Assembly: GCA_039105265.1 (NCBI GenBank) | Contig: JAPFFF010000017.1 | Coordinates: 1,054,001 to 1,118,000 of the forward strand | Source of the DNA: Tritrichomonas musculus | Lineage: Eukaryota > Parabasalia > Tritrichomonadida > Tritrichomonadidae | Direction: 5' to 3' | DNA: 64,000 bases | Part shown: piece by piece, positions 11,204 through 21,303 of the stretch | Layout: each line of letters begins with the position of its first letter | Numbering within the stretch: the first letter of the stretch is position 1 | The notes under the pieces: model-generated | The model's input: only the letters and a program-made list of their open reading frames with translations | What the model was told of the DNA's origin: nothing | Databases searched by the model: none | Made by a program: the position numbers and the translations under genes

Positions 11204-12591
11204 TGAATGGAAAACTTTTATAATTGTTTTTTTGCGTTATGTAATTAATAAATTCAAAATTTTATTTTATTTATAAATAATATAATAATAATTATATAAA
11301 AATATTACTTTTATAATTTGATTAAGGGCAATCGATGAAAATTGGAGATTCTCAATTTCAAATAATTCAAGATAGATCAAATGATGATTTAAAAGTATCT
11401 GCTAATATAATTAGAATAAACCAGTCGAGATTCAATATTTTTACAAAATTGCTGAGATATAATCAGTTTTTTAAAATAATTACTGATGCTATTAAATCAA
11501 ATATTGTCCCAAATTCAACACACCAAATCATTCGAAAACAATATATTAGATATATATGCGTATATTAAATATATTTATTCGACTAAATTTCAAATCCCAA
11601 CTACCAATTTTTTATTATAGTCATGATAAGTTACACTCGATCATTAGTTTAATACATTCTCCCAAGCAAATATATAAATTGATTTATAATATCATATGAG
11701 AAATTATTTTTTAAAACTATATCTATGATTAAACATGCAAGAATATTTAAAAAATATTAATATCCCATCAAGAAAAATTTGTAAAATTATAAAACTTAAA
11801 TTTGAAAAGAAAAAATTGAGAGAAAAATATTTGAATACTCATTCAAAATAGATTATTATTGAATAAAACATTTTTATCTCAATAATATAAATAATTTATG
11901 GAGATATTATAGATAGAAAAACTATTATATATTATATTAAATATTATATGCACTTATAAAAAATCCAAACCAATTATACTATGAGTTTTTGTGTAAAAAA
12001 AAGTTGACCTCCTCTTCGTTTAATAGATTGCATTTTTAACTACTAATATCTAAATATAAAATAAACAATTTTTAAATAATAATAATTATTTTATCAAATG
12101 AACATTTTATCTATATGTATATATGATATTATGATTCCAACTCTTTTATATAGAGATTTGGTAGGGGGTTTTACTCTAGACTATATAATGTTTTATATAT
12201 CTTTGAAAAGAGGTTTGATAACTTTTTTCTGTTAAAATATCTCAAAGAAAAAAAAATATTAACTAAAACAAATAGTAAAATTAAAAACTATAAAATAATA
12301 TATAAATGAGAAAATGAAATAAATTTAAAAAACAAAAGTAAATCATGTTATTGCATCATAATTTATTCGATATAATTTGGTATGTTTTATTGAATAATTT
12401 CATTAAGTAAATACTAAAAATACTTTTTATTGCAATAATTTAAAAAAATCAAGTTCATATTAGAAAATATGTTTCAATTACTAATGAAATATCTGTTTAA
12501 ATTAACTTATTGATCCGCTTATCCATACATAAAATAAATTTAAAATCATCCTATCAGCTTTAGACAAAGGGTTTTAAGGTCTAAAGAGGTA
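11204..12591. other. AT-rich spacer, at most a short doubtful frame
   Basis: This stretch separates the nested TIR element from the first Polinton. A 77-codon frame at 11335-11568 has a plausible residue mix but no recognisable motif and no support from context. It may be a degraded fragment. The rest is homopolymer-rich DNA. Confidence 0.4.
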
Positions 12592-13116
12592 AGTAGTATA
12601 TAGATAGGGACGGCTGGTTACCTACGACTTTTTTATAGGAAACCCACCTCGGAAACCAAGCTCAAAATCAACTCTGAAAAAAACTAAATAAATTAACTCT
12701 AAAATTTAATTGTACTAACCAACTACAAAATCAATTGTAGAATCAACTATAGAATTAATGTCAAAATCGATTCTCAGAATTTATAGGAAATATACCTCTG
12801 AAACTATGTGCTGAATCAATTGTCAGAATCAATTTCAACATTAATTCCCAACATTATTTACAACATCAATTATCAAACTAATTAGATCGTTATGCGAGCC
12901 AGGCAGCTACGCTGCTTTCAACATCAAATGTCAACACCAATATTCTCAAAAAAATACAAATTTATTGAAAAGTGAATTCTCACCTCAATTCTCACCAACT
13001 AGCTCACCCATTAAATTCTCAAACTGAATTGTATAATCGATGTACAAATCTAATTAGATACACAGCTTACAGAACGGACAACAAAGTTGTCCTAAGGCAC
13101 TATATGCCGAATCAAT
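12592..13116. repeat. Left 525-bp terminal inverted repeat of the short Polinton
   Basis: It matches 18802-19326 in reverse complement with no difference that I noticed. It holds the hairpins gcagctacgctgc (12903-12915) and ggacaacaaagttgtcc (13076-13092) and many short attgattct-like repeats. Protein-primed replication of such elements is known to start at the TIR tips. Confidence 0.9.
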
Positions 13117-13262
13117 TATAGAATCAGTTCTTTATAAAAGAACTTAATTAATTTTAATTATATTTGATTAAATTTGATGAATCATAAATTAATTTAAATT
13201 GTAAATCAACATCATAATGATTTTATTGTAATCATTTTTGCACTTTTATTACAACACAAATA

Positions 13263-13853
13263 ATGGATTATTCTACATCAGATTCAGATACTCAATTTAA
13301 CAACTCAGATGACAATATCAGCGTTGAACAAATATCTGAAAATAATAACCAAGATGATTTAAAAACAAATTCTTCAACCAATATTATAAAATTGTTTTAT
13401 AACGCAATTGAAAGAAATGATTTGCAAACAGCACGTAAGATGATTCGTGATAATACAGAAATCCAAAAATTGGATCCAAAGAAATTGAACAAACAATTCC
13501 CGTTAGAGAATTACAAATTTACATCTCGTAACGGAATTCTTGTTATTTATTCCACTAAAGCAGAATTGAATAAACAAACTGTTACGCAAAGACAAAACAA
13601 ACTCGATGATTCATTTGATGAATTTCGTTCTGAGATGAATGAAATGAATAAAAGTATCACAAATGAACTAAATGGATTAATTAACAAGTTTTGTAAAATT
13701 TGTTCCAGAATCGCATTAATTGAACAAAAAAATGAATCAAATGAGCAACGATTGAATTCACACGCAAATGTTATCAATCAATTAGTCCATATTGTTAATG
13801 ACAACATCATTTGCACTCAATCCGAATATAAAAGGAACACAAGATTGATTTGA
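13263..13853 (+). CDS. Small Polinton protein, unknown
   Basis: The protein has 196 residues. It has an acidic Ser/Asp/Asn-rich start (1-40), a helical stretch, a KLNKQFPLENYKF segment near residue 80, and a long C-terminal coiled-coil-like region (about 110-180). Its last 72 bases overlap the end of the convergent polymerase gene on the other strand. It is the first gene inside the left TIR, the same place as the 150-aa gene in the second Polinton. The two are not obviously alike in sequence, though both have a polar N-terminal half. A DNA-binding or terminal-protein role is conceivable but not shown. Confidence 0.6.
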   Translation: MDYSTSDSDTQFNNSDDNISVEQISENNNQDDLKTNSSTNIIKLFYNAIERNDLQTARKMIRDNTEIQKLDPKKLNKQFPLENYKFTSRNGILVIYSTKAELNKQTVTQRQNKLDDSFDEFRSEMNEMNKSITNELNGLINKFCKICSRIALIEQKNESNEQRLNSHANVINQLVHIVNDNIICTQSEYKRNTRLI

Positions 13854-16800
13854 TAATGTTATCATTTTTGTATGAGTTGCATTGACAGCAATTTTTTTGG
13901 TTGTTACCTTACTCATTTGATTGTTATTCATTTGTAAATTAATATTCTTTCCAAGTTTGATTGTACCATTAATGATAGAATCAATGTAATCATCTTTGTT
14001 AATATCATTCTTTTTGAGTGACAAACCTTTTAATTTGATTGATTTAGTAATGTTTTCAGACCATATTGAATAACATTTAGGGCACAATGCAACTTGATTT
14101 TCACCATATTTTTCAACACAACAACCAAGTAATTTTTTTGTGTCATCAACTGTTCCAATATTTGGGTTCGGCATGAATTCGTAAATGTGTTTATCATAGA
14201 ATTCCTTGTTTTTGATTACGTATTTGAATTCTTGATTGATGGGGTCATTTGGGTTGCCAGCAACAGAGAAGTAGAATGAATCGGTTTCACAAGTATTTAC
14301 ATGAATTCGGTTCATATCAAGACATTTATTCATAAAATCATAATAAAACGTTAAGTACCAATACTTACTGTTATCAAGGGTCCAAAGTGATTCTTGTAAA
14401 CAAGTTGTGCATCGATAATGTTTCGGATTTGATTGAACAAGATAATTGTCATCATTTAGTTTTGCACCATTCATGTATGAATCAGATATTATTGCACGAT
14501 ATGTTTGATTTTTGTCACAAATTTTGATTTTTGAATACTTTTCAGTGTTCATTCCATCATATCCGTAAGAACCATTCAAACACATTTTATAAAACTTCTC
14601 AGTACCAGATTCCTTTCCAGATAATATGTTTTGACGTTTTTTCATGAATTCTGTAACGAAGTTGTTGAATCCATTGTGACATTCATATGTTGAAACCGAT
14701 TTGATATCATCAATTATTAAACCATGGTCCAACAAGAACCACAAGTAATAATTTGAGAAAACCATATACTCACCATGAGTATCAAGAAGCATTGTTAATT
14801 TACGTTCTTCTTTATCGATTGAAGCCAATTTATTTGATTCCATATAATCATACATGTAAGAACCAATTGTTTCTTTATTGTTTTTGATGTTGATACTCCG
14901 AAATACAGGTGGAAAATTAATGAAATAATTGATTTTCGATTTTGGGCATACAAGTTTCACTTCTGCATAAAATAATTTATCTGGAAATTTATTGTCAAAT
15001 CTTGTTTTTGAAGTGATGATTTTGTAACAAATGTCATAAATTTTGTTGTTTTTAACACCATTTTCATCATAAACGTTATAACGATTTAGAAATCTACCTG
15101 GCATAAACATAATTCCACCATGATATTTATTAAATGAATGTTTGATAGATCCAAATGATGATGGGTAAAGAGAATTAAAATCAATTCCAACAACATGTGT
15201 TATAACATATTCAGTATCATATGATATAATTTTATTATGAATTGCATCGAAACGATATTTATTTATATGAGTAATTCCTCTAAGATTCATTCGATGAAGT
15301 ACATTGGAAATACCTCCTGTAATTGATTTTCGGATTGAATGATACTCATCTTCATCGTTAATTAATGTTGGGAGATGATTTTCAGAACAAAATTTCTTCA
15401 ATTGAATCCTCAATCGAGTTATACATTCATCATTACGATTACGTAAACAATTACATTCAGAACAAGCAAATTTACAATTATTTAATTCATGACCGATGTT
15501 ATTATCAATTCGATCAAGAGTTGGTTTGTTTTGATAAGTGAAATGCTCACCACAAAGGTAACAAAAATTCTCATTTTCATAACGTTTCATGAACTCTTTG
15601 AAATCAGATTGAGAGATGCATTTCGACAAATCTCTCATTTTTGAATTCCATATGTCAATTTTGGTTCTTTCATTATCAGTCAGAACTGATTTTTTTGACA
15701 GAGAATTGATTTTGTTTTGCAATTTTGTATTATATTTTGAATCTTGATCGAAATAATTTGAGCATTTGTATTTCCACCATTGTTCATCAGGAACAAATGT
15801 TGTTAAATTATGTATAACATTATAATTACCATTTGGGTTAAAATCTTTGTATGCAAGAGCATATTTAATACATGATGCATTCTTCGAAAGTGATAAATTT
15901 GATATTAAATCAACGTTATATTGAGCGTTTAATTCAATCAAATAATCAATAGGTTTAATCATCATTTCAACATCATTATCATTGTAAGCAAGTAAGTAAT
16001 CCCACCTTGTTTTATAATTTTTGGAATCCTCAAGGTAAGTTTGATATTCATCCTTAGTTAAGGGGTTAGATTGATTCAGATAACTGTAGAAATCATTGTA
16101 TGAAAACGGTTCTGATTTCGATAAGACTTCATTGTAATTATTTGAGTTGATAGACTCATATGGAAAGATTCCTTTCTCGCTTTTGGCCCTTTGGACTACG
16201 TCCTCTCGCGAAAGCGAGCGGGTCCAGGACAATCTTAGATTGTCATGCGAGATTACAGATGATTCACTTTGACCAAAATCAACGCCAGTGGCAAGGCCAC
16301 AGTCAAAGCCGAAGTCTTTGCCAAATTGTTTTAATGTACCTCCTGCAACAAATGCTTGAGCATCAATAAAACGTAATTTTGTTTCATAATTTGGTGAAAT
16401 TAATATGAATTGTTTCAATGAACTAGCAGTTCCAATTAAATCAGTAGCGTGCCAACTTAATGTTCCGAAATGATAATTGAAATAATTTTTGAATAAATTT
16501 GAATCAAATCTTGAAGAATTGAATCCGAAAACAGTTATGACATTCAAATTTTTATCAATTTTGAATATTTCTTTGGCAGAATCAAGTTTCAGAATTGATT
16601 TGGCATAATTGATTTTGTCATTATATATTGAAATTGACATATCAAACAACCATTTAATCCAGTTTGGAATGAAGTTTTCAGTCCTTATATCGAAATGTTT
16701 TGTTGTTAATCCATTAGCAGATTTAACACATGAAGCAACTGAAAGAGGTATCAAACGTGAGTTGATTGTAACAGATTTGCCAATTGATTCTTCAACAACT

Positions 16801-18677
16801 TGTTCCATTGTTTCAAAATCATAGGTTATATAATAAATGTTAGGTTTCCATTCTAATTTATGTGCCAAACAATATTCATAAACAGGATTGTTAAGTATAT
16901 GTGGGCAGAATGGAAGTGGTTCTTTATTTGGAATGAAGTTCTTTTTGAATGTTCCGTCACAAATTTTCATATGCTTCAATAAATATGATTTATGCTTTTT
17001 TTGAGTTGAGTATGAACGACATTTGGGACAAATAAGTATGTTTGTAAGAGTTTCAACACCATCCGATTTGATAAACATGATGTGAAGAATGTTACCCTTT
17101 GAGAATAGAAGCATTGAATGAAAATCATTTGAGTCATTATATTTCCATTGATTAGTAATATTATATTGCTTAATTGATTCAATATAATCATATATATTAA
17201 TATTGAGTTTCAGTTCTTCAGCTTCAGATTTCATTTCATATATGTCAAGTCCATTAAATTCATTAAGAATTTTATTTGATTTTTCACGTTCATCGTTTGT
17301 CATGTGATTTGAATATTCGATTCCATATTTCTTTAATAACATTTGTTTTGCGAATTGTGTTCTTCTCTTCTCAGTTGCAGAAATCAATTTAGGGTTCAAA
17401 CAGATTGACACAGCACGATACCAACATAAATTATCATCAACATTATCAACAATAATTGAACGAGATTTGGTGAAAACATCAGGTAAACCATTAATCTTAC
17501 CAGTGATTTTAATCATTCTTGATATTGTAAAAGCAATTGAACCAACAATTGTTAATTTAGTGTTAGATTGTGTTGTTTCATAAGAATGAAGAACTGATTC
17601 AATATATAATTTTACAATTTCAATGTCTTGAGGAAGTTGTATTAATGTTGGAATTGATTCTCGATAATTCTTCCAAATAATATTTTTCGCTTCATATTCA
17701 TATAGTTCAACATCAGTCGCAGGCAAGCCAGCTCCAGCTGGCGCATTCTCAAAATCAAATTTTGGAGTTTCAAATACACCAGATAATTGAAAATGTAATT
17801 TAAATGGTTTGATTTCTTTTGAAAATACTTCTTGTAATGATTCATAAATATCATCTAACGATGAAATTTGATTGAAATAATATGTTATGATAGGACAATT
17901 ATCATCAATTCTGTTAACTACTTTGGATGAAGGGAATGAATTATAATAATCCCAAACCTCAACTGCTTTATCGAAATCATGTGGTTCGTTGATAATTAGG
18001 AAATCATTGTTTTTCGATACGAATTTGTGATTAAATTTATCAATATATTCATATAATTCTTCATTTTCAGGAATATAATATTCAAGTAAATGGGATTTAT
18101 CTTTAATGAGTTTTGGTTCAACTTTCTTGAGATTTGGTTTGGATTTGTTTATCAAATTAATTGCATTATCAACTGCTTCATAAGCCCTTTTAATTGCATT
18201 TTCAATTTCAGCTTGACGTTCAAAGTATTGAATATTTTCTTCATTTGTTTCATCATCACTTACAACTTCACGATTTAAGATATCTTGATAATTTCGTTCA
18301 TAAGATTTATTTAATTCGTGTTGTTTGTTGTAATATTGAGTATATGTTTGGTTCAACTCATTTTCATTATTTGTTTCACGATTTAAGATATCTAGATAAT
18401 TTTGTTCATATTGACGACGATTTTGTTCATGAATTATGAATTGATCAAGATTTTCTTGAAAATCATTATCATCAAAATTAGGATCAATGATTTGTTGAGC
18501 GTTATGTTGATTAAGATAATTAACCAGAGTTCTTATATTTCGTAATCGAGCACCTCCTCTAAATCGACGAGTATCTGCAATATCAAGATTTTCATTAAGT
18601 CCTTGATTAATAGTATTGATGAATTCAACAATATCGTTGTTAGTAAAATTGGTAAATGAATTTTGATTAAAGGCCAT
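13782..18677 (-). CDS. Protein-primed family B DNA polymerase (Polinton pPolB)
   Basis: The gene encodes 1631 residues in one open frame. A coiled-coil-like N terminus with repeated (N/Q)YLDILNRE units (about 90-160) is followed by an OTU-like DNxxDNLCWYRA motif near 415. The 3'-5' exonuclease has YITYDFETME near 620 and a GFNSSRFDSN segment. The polymerase palm has GIDFNSLYPSSFG (motif A), KMCLNGSYGYDGM (motif B) and CETDSFYF (motif C). Between the exonuclease and the palm is an HNH-like zinc module: CYLCG, then LDRIDNNIGH, then CSECN (about 1035-1080). It would copy the element from a protein primer at the TIR tips. It fills most of the element and reads from right to left. Confidence 0.92.
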   Translation of the reverse strand: MAFNQNSFTNFTNNDIVEFINTINQGLNENLDIADTRRFRGGARLRNIRTLVNYLNQHNAQQIIDPNFDDNDFQENLDQFIIHEQNRRQYEQNYLDILNRETNNENELNQTYTQYYNKQHELNKSYERNYQDILNREVVSDDETNEENIQYFERQAEIENAIKRAYEAVDNAINLINKSKPNLKKVEPKLIKDKSHLLEYYIPENEELYEYIDKFNHKFVSKNNDFLIINEPHDFDKAVEVWDYYNSFPSSKVVNRIDDNCPIITYYFNQISSLDDIYESLQEVFSKEIKPFKLHFQLSGVFETPKFDFENAPAGAGLPATDVELYEYEAKNIIWKNYRESIPTLIQLPQDIEIVKLYIESVLHSYETTQSNTKLTIVGSIAFTISRMIKITGKINGLPDVFTKSRSIIVDNVDDNLCWYRAVSICLNPKLISATEKRRTQFAKQMLLKKYGIEYSNHMTNDEREKSNKILNEFNGLDIYEMKSEAEELKLNINIYDYIESIKQYNITNQWKYNDSNDFHSMLLFSKGNILHIMFIKSDGVETLTNILICPKCRSYSTQKKHKSYLLKHMKICDGTFKKNFIPNKEPLPFCPHILNNPVYEYCLAHKLEWKPNIYYITYDFETMEQVVEESIGKSVTINSRLIPLSVASCVKSANGLTTKHFDIRTENFIPNWIKWLFDMSISIYNDKINYAKSILKLDSAKEIFKIDKNLNVITVFGFNSSRFDSNLFKNYFNYHFGTLSWHATDLIGTASSLKQFILISPNYETKLRFIDAQAFVAGGTLKQFGKDFGFDCGLATGVDFGQSESSVISHDNLRLSWTRSLSREDVVQRAKSEKGIFPYESINSNNYNEVLSKSEPFSYNDFYSYLNQSNPLTKDEYQTYLEDSKNYKTRWDYLLAYNDNDVEMMIKPIDYLIELNAQYNVDLISNLSLSKNASCIKYALAYKDFNPNGNYNVIHNLTTFVPDEQWWKYKCSNYFDQDSKYNTKLQNKINSLSKKSVLTDNERTKIDIWNSKMRDLSKCISQSDFKEFMKRYENENFCYLCGEHFTYQNKPTLDRIDNNIGHELNNCKFACSECNCLRNRNDECITRLRIQLKKFCSENHLPTLINDEDEYHSIRKSITGGISNVLHRMNLRGITHINKYRFDAIHNKIISYDTEYVITHVVGIDFNSLYPSSFGSIKHSFNKYHGGIMFMPGRFLNRYNVYDENGVKNNKIYDICYKIITSKTRFDNKFPDKLFYAEVKLVCPKSKINYFINFPPVFRSINIKNNKETIGSYMYDYMESNKLASIDKEERKLTMLLDTHGEYMVFSNYYLWFLLDHGLIIDDIKSVSTYECHNGFNNFVTEFMKKRQNILSGKESGTEKFYKMCLNGSYGYDGMNTEKYSKIKICDKNQTYRAIISDSYMNGAKLNDDNYLVQSNPKHYRCTTCLQESLWTLDNSKYWYLTFYYDFMNKCLDMNRIHVNTCETDSFYFSVAGNPNDPINQEFKYVIKNKEFYDKHIYEFMPNPNIGTVDDTKKLLGCCVEKYGENQVALCPKCYSIWSENITKSIKLKGLSLKKNDINKDDYIDSIINGTIKLGKNINLQMNNNQMSKVTTKKIAVNATHTKMITLSNQSCVPFIFGLSANDVVINNMD
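16193..16300. repeat. Cluster of small hairpins inside the polymerase gene
   Basis: Four perfect stem-loops lie within 108 bases: ggac-tac-gtcc (16193-16203), ctcgc-gaaa-gcgag (16205-16218), gacaatc-tta-gattgtc (16228-16244) and gtggc-aag-gccac (16288-16300). The segment is more GC-rich than the rest of the gene and the frame stays open through it. The encoded stretch lies outside the conserved polymerase motifs. Confidence 0.7.
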
Positions 18678-18739
18678 TTTAAGAGAAAAAAATCATTATG
18701 ATTTCTTTGATAATCAAATTGAAAACATGATGTTGAAAC

Positions 18740-18774
18740 GGGCAACAAAGTTGCCCTAAGGACCCTTAGGGTCC
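18740..18774. repeat. Tandem pair of triplet-loop hairpins upstream of the polymerase gene
   Basis: gggcaac-aaa-gttgccc (18740-18756) and ggaccc-tta-gggtcc (18760-18774) stand three bases apart, 60-100 bases before the polymerase start codon. The first differs from the TIR hairpin ggacaac-aaa-gttgtcc by a compensating pair of changes in the stem. Confidence 0.75.
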
Positions 18775-18801
18775 GAATTAGATTTGTGAATTAATGTTGA
18801 C

Positions 18802-19326
18802 ATTGATTCGGCATATAGTGCCTTAGGACAACTTTGTTGTCCGTTCTGTAAGCTGTGTATCTAATTAGATTTGTACATCGATTATACAATTCAGTTTGAG
18901 AATTTAATGGGTGAGCTAGTTGGTGAGAATTGAGGTGAGAATTCACTTTTCAATAAATTTGTATTTTTTTGAGAATATTGGTGTTGACATTTGATGTTGA
19001 AAGCAGCGTAGCTGCCTGGCTCGCATAACGATCTAATTAGTTTGATAATTGATGTTGTAAATAATGTTGGGAATTAATGTTGAAATTGATTCTGACAATT
19101 GATTCAGCACATAGTTTCAGAGGTATATTTCCTATAAATTCTGAGAATCGATTTTGACATTAATTCTATAGTTGATTCTACAATTGATTTTGTAGTTGGT
19201 TAGTACAATTAAATTTTAGAGTTAATTTATTTAGTTTTTTTCAGAGTTGATTTTGAGCTTGGTTTCCGAGGTGGGTTTCCTATAAAAAAGTCGTAGGTAA
19301 CCAGCCGTCCCTATCTATATACTACT
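18802..19326. repeat. Right 525-bp terminal inverted repeat of the short Polinton
   Basis: Mirror of the left arm. It ends gtccctatctatatactact at 19326 and begins where the match to the left arm stops, next to the hairpin pair at 18740-18774. Confidence 0.9.
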
Positions 19327-19712
19327 AACATGATATAAAAAATTATGATTGGCCAAAAAAATAATTTAGAAACAAGCATAAAAATAAATTTTAATTGTTC
19401 AAATGATATTTGATGATTTTGGAACAAATGAAAAGCATGAAAGCTCAAAAGGAATTATAGGAAAAAAAAAAAAAAAAAACACTATTTTTTTTTAGAAAAC
19501 ATGCGATTAAATGGAATAATATCATTCATAAAAATAAGTAAATGTTTTTATTTTATTTGTTTTTTTCATATATAAATTTATCAAATCGAAAATAAAAAAT
19601 TTTAAAGATAAAATCATTTTTTTTATTCGTATGAAACTATAAGGATTTAAAAGTCAAATATTTTTATTCTCTCCTGATTTATTTTAAAAAAAAGTTTATT
19701 TTTGAAAATATA
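19327..19712. other. AT-rich spacer between two elements
   Basis: About 390 bases of AT-rich DNA with an A-run of 18 near 19463. No gene, repeat or target duplication of the neighbouring Polinton is seen. Confidence 0.5.
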
Positions 19713-21303
19713 GGTGGACTCGAACTTGATCTCCTAAAAAGTCGTAAATAGGACTTAAAGTCTAAAAAGTTTATCTCAAAAAATCTTTAATTTGATTTAA
19801 AGTCTAAAAAGTTTATCTCAAAAAATCTTTAATTTAATTTTAAGTCTAAAAAGTTTATCTCAAAAAATCATTAAATTGAATTAAAGTCTAAAATATTTCA
19901 TCTAATTCGTCATTAAAATATTCTATTCCCTCAAAAGTTTATCTCAAAAAGTCTCTCAATTTATAACTAACAAGAAAAACATTTATACCAAAAAATCAAA
20001 TTATTATGGCTATGTCTCGAACTTTTTTGATCAAAAAATCTTTAAAATAACCTTTTAAGTGGTACTTATTATTACAATTAGTCGTAATAGATATATTAAA
20101 AAAACTTCAAAATATGCAATTGAATTTCTTTCTTTTAATATTATTGTTCATTCAATCTAAAATACATGTATATCATATTTATTATTTAGAAATGGAATTG
20201 ATTCATAGTAATGTTGAATAATATAATTATTATATTTTTGTAGAAGAATTATATTTTATTTTTAATACGTAAATTCCATAGAATAATCTTATGTTAAAGC
20301 ATATATTCTATAGATGGGGTGAATTTCTTTATTTCTTTATGATCATCTATAGACAAAAAGCTTCATTGGCTTACCGTAAAAGTGCCAAAAATCAAGCTTG
20401 ATTTCTTAATTATTAATCAATTAATATCTTGATATAAAAAATATTTTTGTTTAAAATAATAGATTACTTAATTTAAAATAACTATTTTAGATATTATATT
20501 TATTTATCAAATTTAATTTTATAAATAAAAGATTAGAATTAGAAAATGTAAAATGAATATTCATTTCGCATTGATAGCTCATCTTTTTTTAGAGCAATGA
20601 AAAGTTTATTTTATAATAGTGTATCATATTTACTTTATAAAAAACTTGAAATTTTTAGATCAATCTTTTTTAAAATAAAAAAAGTATGCGAAACTATTTT
20701 TATTCATAAATTATATATGATTTTTAATAAGAAAAGTTTAAAAATAAGTATAGAAACTATTACAATTTTAAAGAAAATTGAGAATCAATAATACATTATT
20801 AATTCATGATTGGCCTTTTAATGTAAAATGGAAATTAATTTTCCAAAAAAGATATTTTGGGAGATATAACCTGCTTTATCCTAGAAAAAGGATCTCTTTT
20901 CTATAAGAAAAAAAATATATTTCAAAAAAAAGACTTTTTGATTTTTTAAAAAAGAGTATTTGTCATAATTTCAAAGATTTTTTGATCAAAAAAGTTCGAG
21001 ACATAGCCATAATAATTTGATTTTTTGGTATAAATGTTTTTCTTGTTAGTTATAAATTGAGAGACTTTTTGAGATAAACTTTTGAGGGAATAGAATATTT
21101 TAATGACGAATTAGATGAAATATTTTAGACTTTAATTCAATTTAATGATTTTTTGAGATAAACTTTTTAGACTTAAAATTAAATTAAAGATTTTTTGAGA
21201 TAAACTTTTTAGACTTTAAATCAAATTAAAGATTTTTTGAGATAAACTTTTTAGACTTTAAGTCCTATTTACGACTTTTTAGGAGATCAAGTTCGAGTCC
21301 ACC
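19713..21303. mobile_element. 1.6-kb element with about 330-bp terminal inverted repeats
   Basis: The left arm (19713 to about 20045) and right arm (about 20973 to 21303) are nearly identical in reverse complement. The tips are ggtggactcgaacttgatct. Each arm holds three direct copies of a roughly 47-bp unit containing aaagtttatctcaaaaaatc, as expected of subterminal binding sites. The interior of about 0.9 kb has no credible gene. Both ends sit in a tata sequence, so the target duplication cannot be read. It is probably a non-autonomous DNA transposon of unknown superfamily. Confidence 0.8.

Larger units (their letters stand above)
12592..19326. mobile_element. Short Polinton/Maverick with only polymerase and one small gene
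   Basis: The element is 6735 bp, bounded by 525-bp inverted repeats with tip AGTAGTATAT. It carries a 196-aa gene and a convergent 1631-aa protein-primed polymerase gene. No capsid, integrase, packaging ATPase or protease is present, although full Polintons are usually 15-25 kb. The two arms look identical by eye, and both genes are open, so it looks whole as a short form and recent. No matching 6-bp target duplication is visible (gaggta left, aacatg right). It would depend on an integrase supplied by a longer relative, such as the second element in this window. Confidence 0.82.

Noticed and set aside
11335-11568. 77-codon frame as a gene
   Set aside because: No motif, no upstream signal and no conserved context; left as a remark in the spacer entry.
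19713-19740. tRNA gene suggested by a B-box-like gttcgagtcc at the tips of the 1.6-kb element
   Set aside because: The bases around it do not form a T stem, and no A box or acceptor stem lies at the right distance.
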